From: Streptomyces sp. MRC013
GTDB lineage: Bacteria; Actinomycetota; Actinomycetes; Streptomycetales; Streptomycetaceae
Assembly: GCF_023614235.1 (NCBI RefSeq)
Contig: NZ_CP094264.1
Location: 1,302,001-1,366,000 of the forward strand
Reading direction: 5' to 3'
Length of the DNA: 64,000 nucleotides
This document shows, piece by piece, positions 63,211 through 64,000 of this stretch (positions within the stretch are counted from its first letter, which is position 1; the number at the start of each line of letters is the position of its first letter). The notes below the pieces were generated by a model. That model saw only the letters and a program-made list of their open reading frames with translations, did no database searches and had not been told where the DNA came from. Both the position numbers and the translations under genes were made by a program.

Positions 63211-63381
63211 CCCGGGGTCCCCGGGTGCGGCCCGTGGCCGGTCTCCCCGACGCGGGTGGAGGCCGGCGGGCGGGGCGGCGGGGAAGGGCCGGTGAGGGGC
63301 GGGCTGTCAAGCCGGTGTGCGGGGGGCTCCGGGGCGGTAATAACGTGGGGCCGTCTCTGGCGGGTCTTTCCTCGGTCGGGT

Positions 63382-64000
63382 GTGGTTGCCATCAGCGCTG
63401 CTCGTGGTTCTTCGTTGGTTCGCTGGCTCCGGGGTCTCGGAGCCGAGGGGCTCGGGGCCGTGCTGGGCGCGCGTCCCGACGCGGTGCTGCCGCCGGAGCC
63501 GCGCACGCTCGGGGAGGTGGCGGAGCGGCTGGAGCGGACGGGGTCCGTGGCGGGGGCGCTGTCCCGGCTGCCCCTGCCGTGCCTCCAGGTGGTGGAGGCG
63601 GTCGCCGCGCTGGGCACGCCCCTGACGCGCGGTGAACTCGAGTCGCTGCTCGGCGTCGGCGGTGAGCGCCTGGAGTGGGTGCTCCGCACGCTCGCGGACC
63701 ACGCGCTGGTGTGGCCCGGTGACGCGGACGGCGAGCTCCACGCCTCCGAGGTGCTCCTCCGGGCGTGGGAGGCGCCGCTCGGGCTGGGGCCCGGACTGGA
63801 GGAGCTGCTGTCGTCCAGGTCGGCCGAGGAACTGCGCAGGATCGCGGTCGCGCTCGGGGTGGGCGGCGGGACCCGCAAGCGGCAGCGGCTCGACGCCGTG
63901 CTCGCGCACCACGGCGATCCCGGGCGGCTGCGGGCGCTGATCGACTCCGCTCCCGAGGACGCCCGGGAGGTGCTGGAGCAGCGGGCCGGGTCGGACCCGG
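63382..64000 (+). CDS. helicase-associated domain protein (XPB/Ssl2-like N-terminal region), cut by window end
   Basis: The frame is open from GTG 63382 past the window end (206 residues visible). It begins VAISAARGSSLVRWLRGLG and continues GLGAVLGARPDAVLPPEPRTLGEVAERLER, a helical domain with winged-helix-like repeats (LTRGELESLLGVGGERLEWVLRTLADHALV). This matches the N-terminal part of the large actinobacterial helicase-associated (Helicase_C_3 / XPB-Ssl2-like) proteins, usually 700 or more residues. The helicase part, if any, lies beyond the window. The start context is weak. Confidence 0.7.
   Translation, partial: MVAISAARGSSLVRWLRGLGAEGLGAVLGARPDAVLPPEPRTLGEVAERLERTGSVAGALSRLPLPCLQVVEAVAALGTPLTRGELESLLGVGGERLEWVLRTLADHALVWPGDADGELHASEVLLRAWEAPLGLGPGLEELLSSRSAEELRRIAVALGVGGGTRKRQRLDAVLAHHGDPGRLRALIDSAPEDAREVLEQRAGSDP

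Larger units (their letters stand above)
62375..63381. other. about 1 kb of apparently decayed sequence downstream of tRNA-Arg
   Basis: No intact gene over about 1 kb, unusual for this region. Base composition is less GC-skewed by codon position and includes AT-richer patches (for example ACGATATATG at 62811-62820). Fragments with protein-like character remain: a 41-residue minus-strand frame at 62480-62605, and a minus-strand frame ending at 63097 reading IAHPRHSFTALVDRLRPAEF, which continues upstream only in a different frame (GPAGQWLGEVLERE). No integrase, repeat of the tRNA end or transposase is seen. Confidence 0.5.

Overview
The window is a stretch of high-GC (roughly 70 % or more) actinobacterial chromosome that I read as Streptomyces. 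It carries adjacent scy and filP coiled-coil genes, an absC-type MarR regulator, NucS mismatch endonuclease, an actinobacterial rho with a long N-terminal insert and a nine-gene atp operon. Gene order matches from memory the SCO5350-SCO5410 part of the S. coelicolor core chromosome. I see no insertion sequence, CRISPR array, integrase or plasmid gene.

Left third (1-20.3 kb): a truncated gene at the edge, a thiamine-binding protein with a DUF3817 membrane protein, three consecutive AIM24-family genes, an AbsC-like MarR regulator, a coenzyme-A block (meaB, acetyl-CoA acetyltransferase, methylmalonyl-CoA epimerase), the polarity and cytoskeleton genes scy and filP, two tandem paralogous ABC-2 exporters, a secreted DUF1906 protein, a small zinc-ribbon-like protein, a flavin monooxygenase, an SCO5389-family protein and nucS.

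Middle (20.3-44 kb): a membrane-anchored degenerate AAA ATPase with a very long Gly/Ser/Thr tail, a STAS protein, 3-hydroxybutyryl-CoA dehydrogenase, a TetR/ABC exporter module, a PduO-type cobalamin adenosyltransferase, a NarL-type two-component system, a divergent metallo-beta-lactamase/CGNR pair, DUF2550, the complete F1Fo ATP synthase operon (atpI-B-E-F-H-A-G-D-C, minus strand) and a WecA-like glycosyl-1-phosphate transferase.

Right third (44-64 kb, nearly all minus strand): SHMT paralog, LMW-phosphatase-like protein, Sua5, PrmC, RF1 (prfA), L31 (rpmE), an LCP ligase, a secreted trypsin/FG-GAP protein, rho, the aspartate-family genes thrB, thrC, hom and lysA, a catalytically truncated ArgRS-like protein, a single-domain response regulator, tRNA-Arg(CCG), about 1 kb of decayed sequence and the start of a helicase-associated-domain gene.

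Themes: MeaB, methylmalonyl-CoA epimerase and the adenosyltransferase all serve adenosylcobalamin-dependent methylmalonyl-CoA metabolism; hom-thrC-thrB-lysA form the aspartate amino-acid branch; Sua5, PrmC, RF1 and L31 form a translation block. Five genes are interrupted by one-base changes in G/C homopolymer runs. This looks more like sequencing or assembly error than biology, and any reader should correct for it. Several genes have a -10 hexamer about six bases before the start codon, as expected for leaderless mRNAs.
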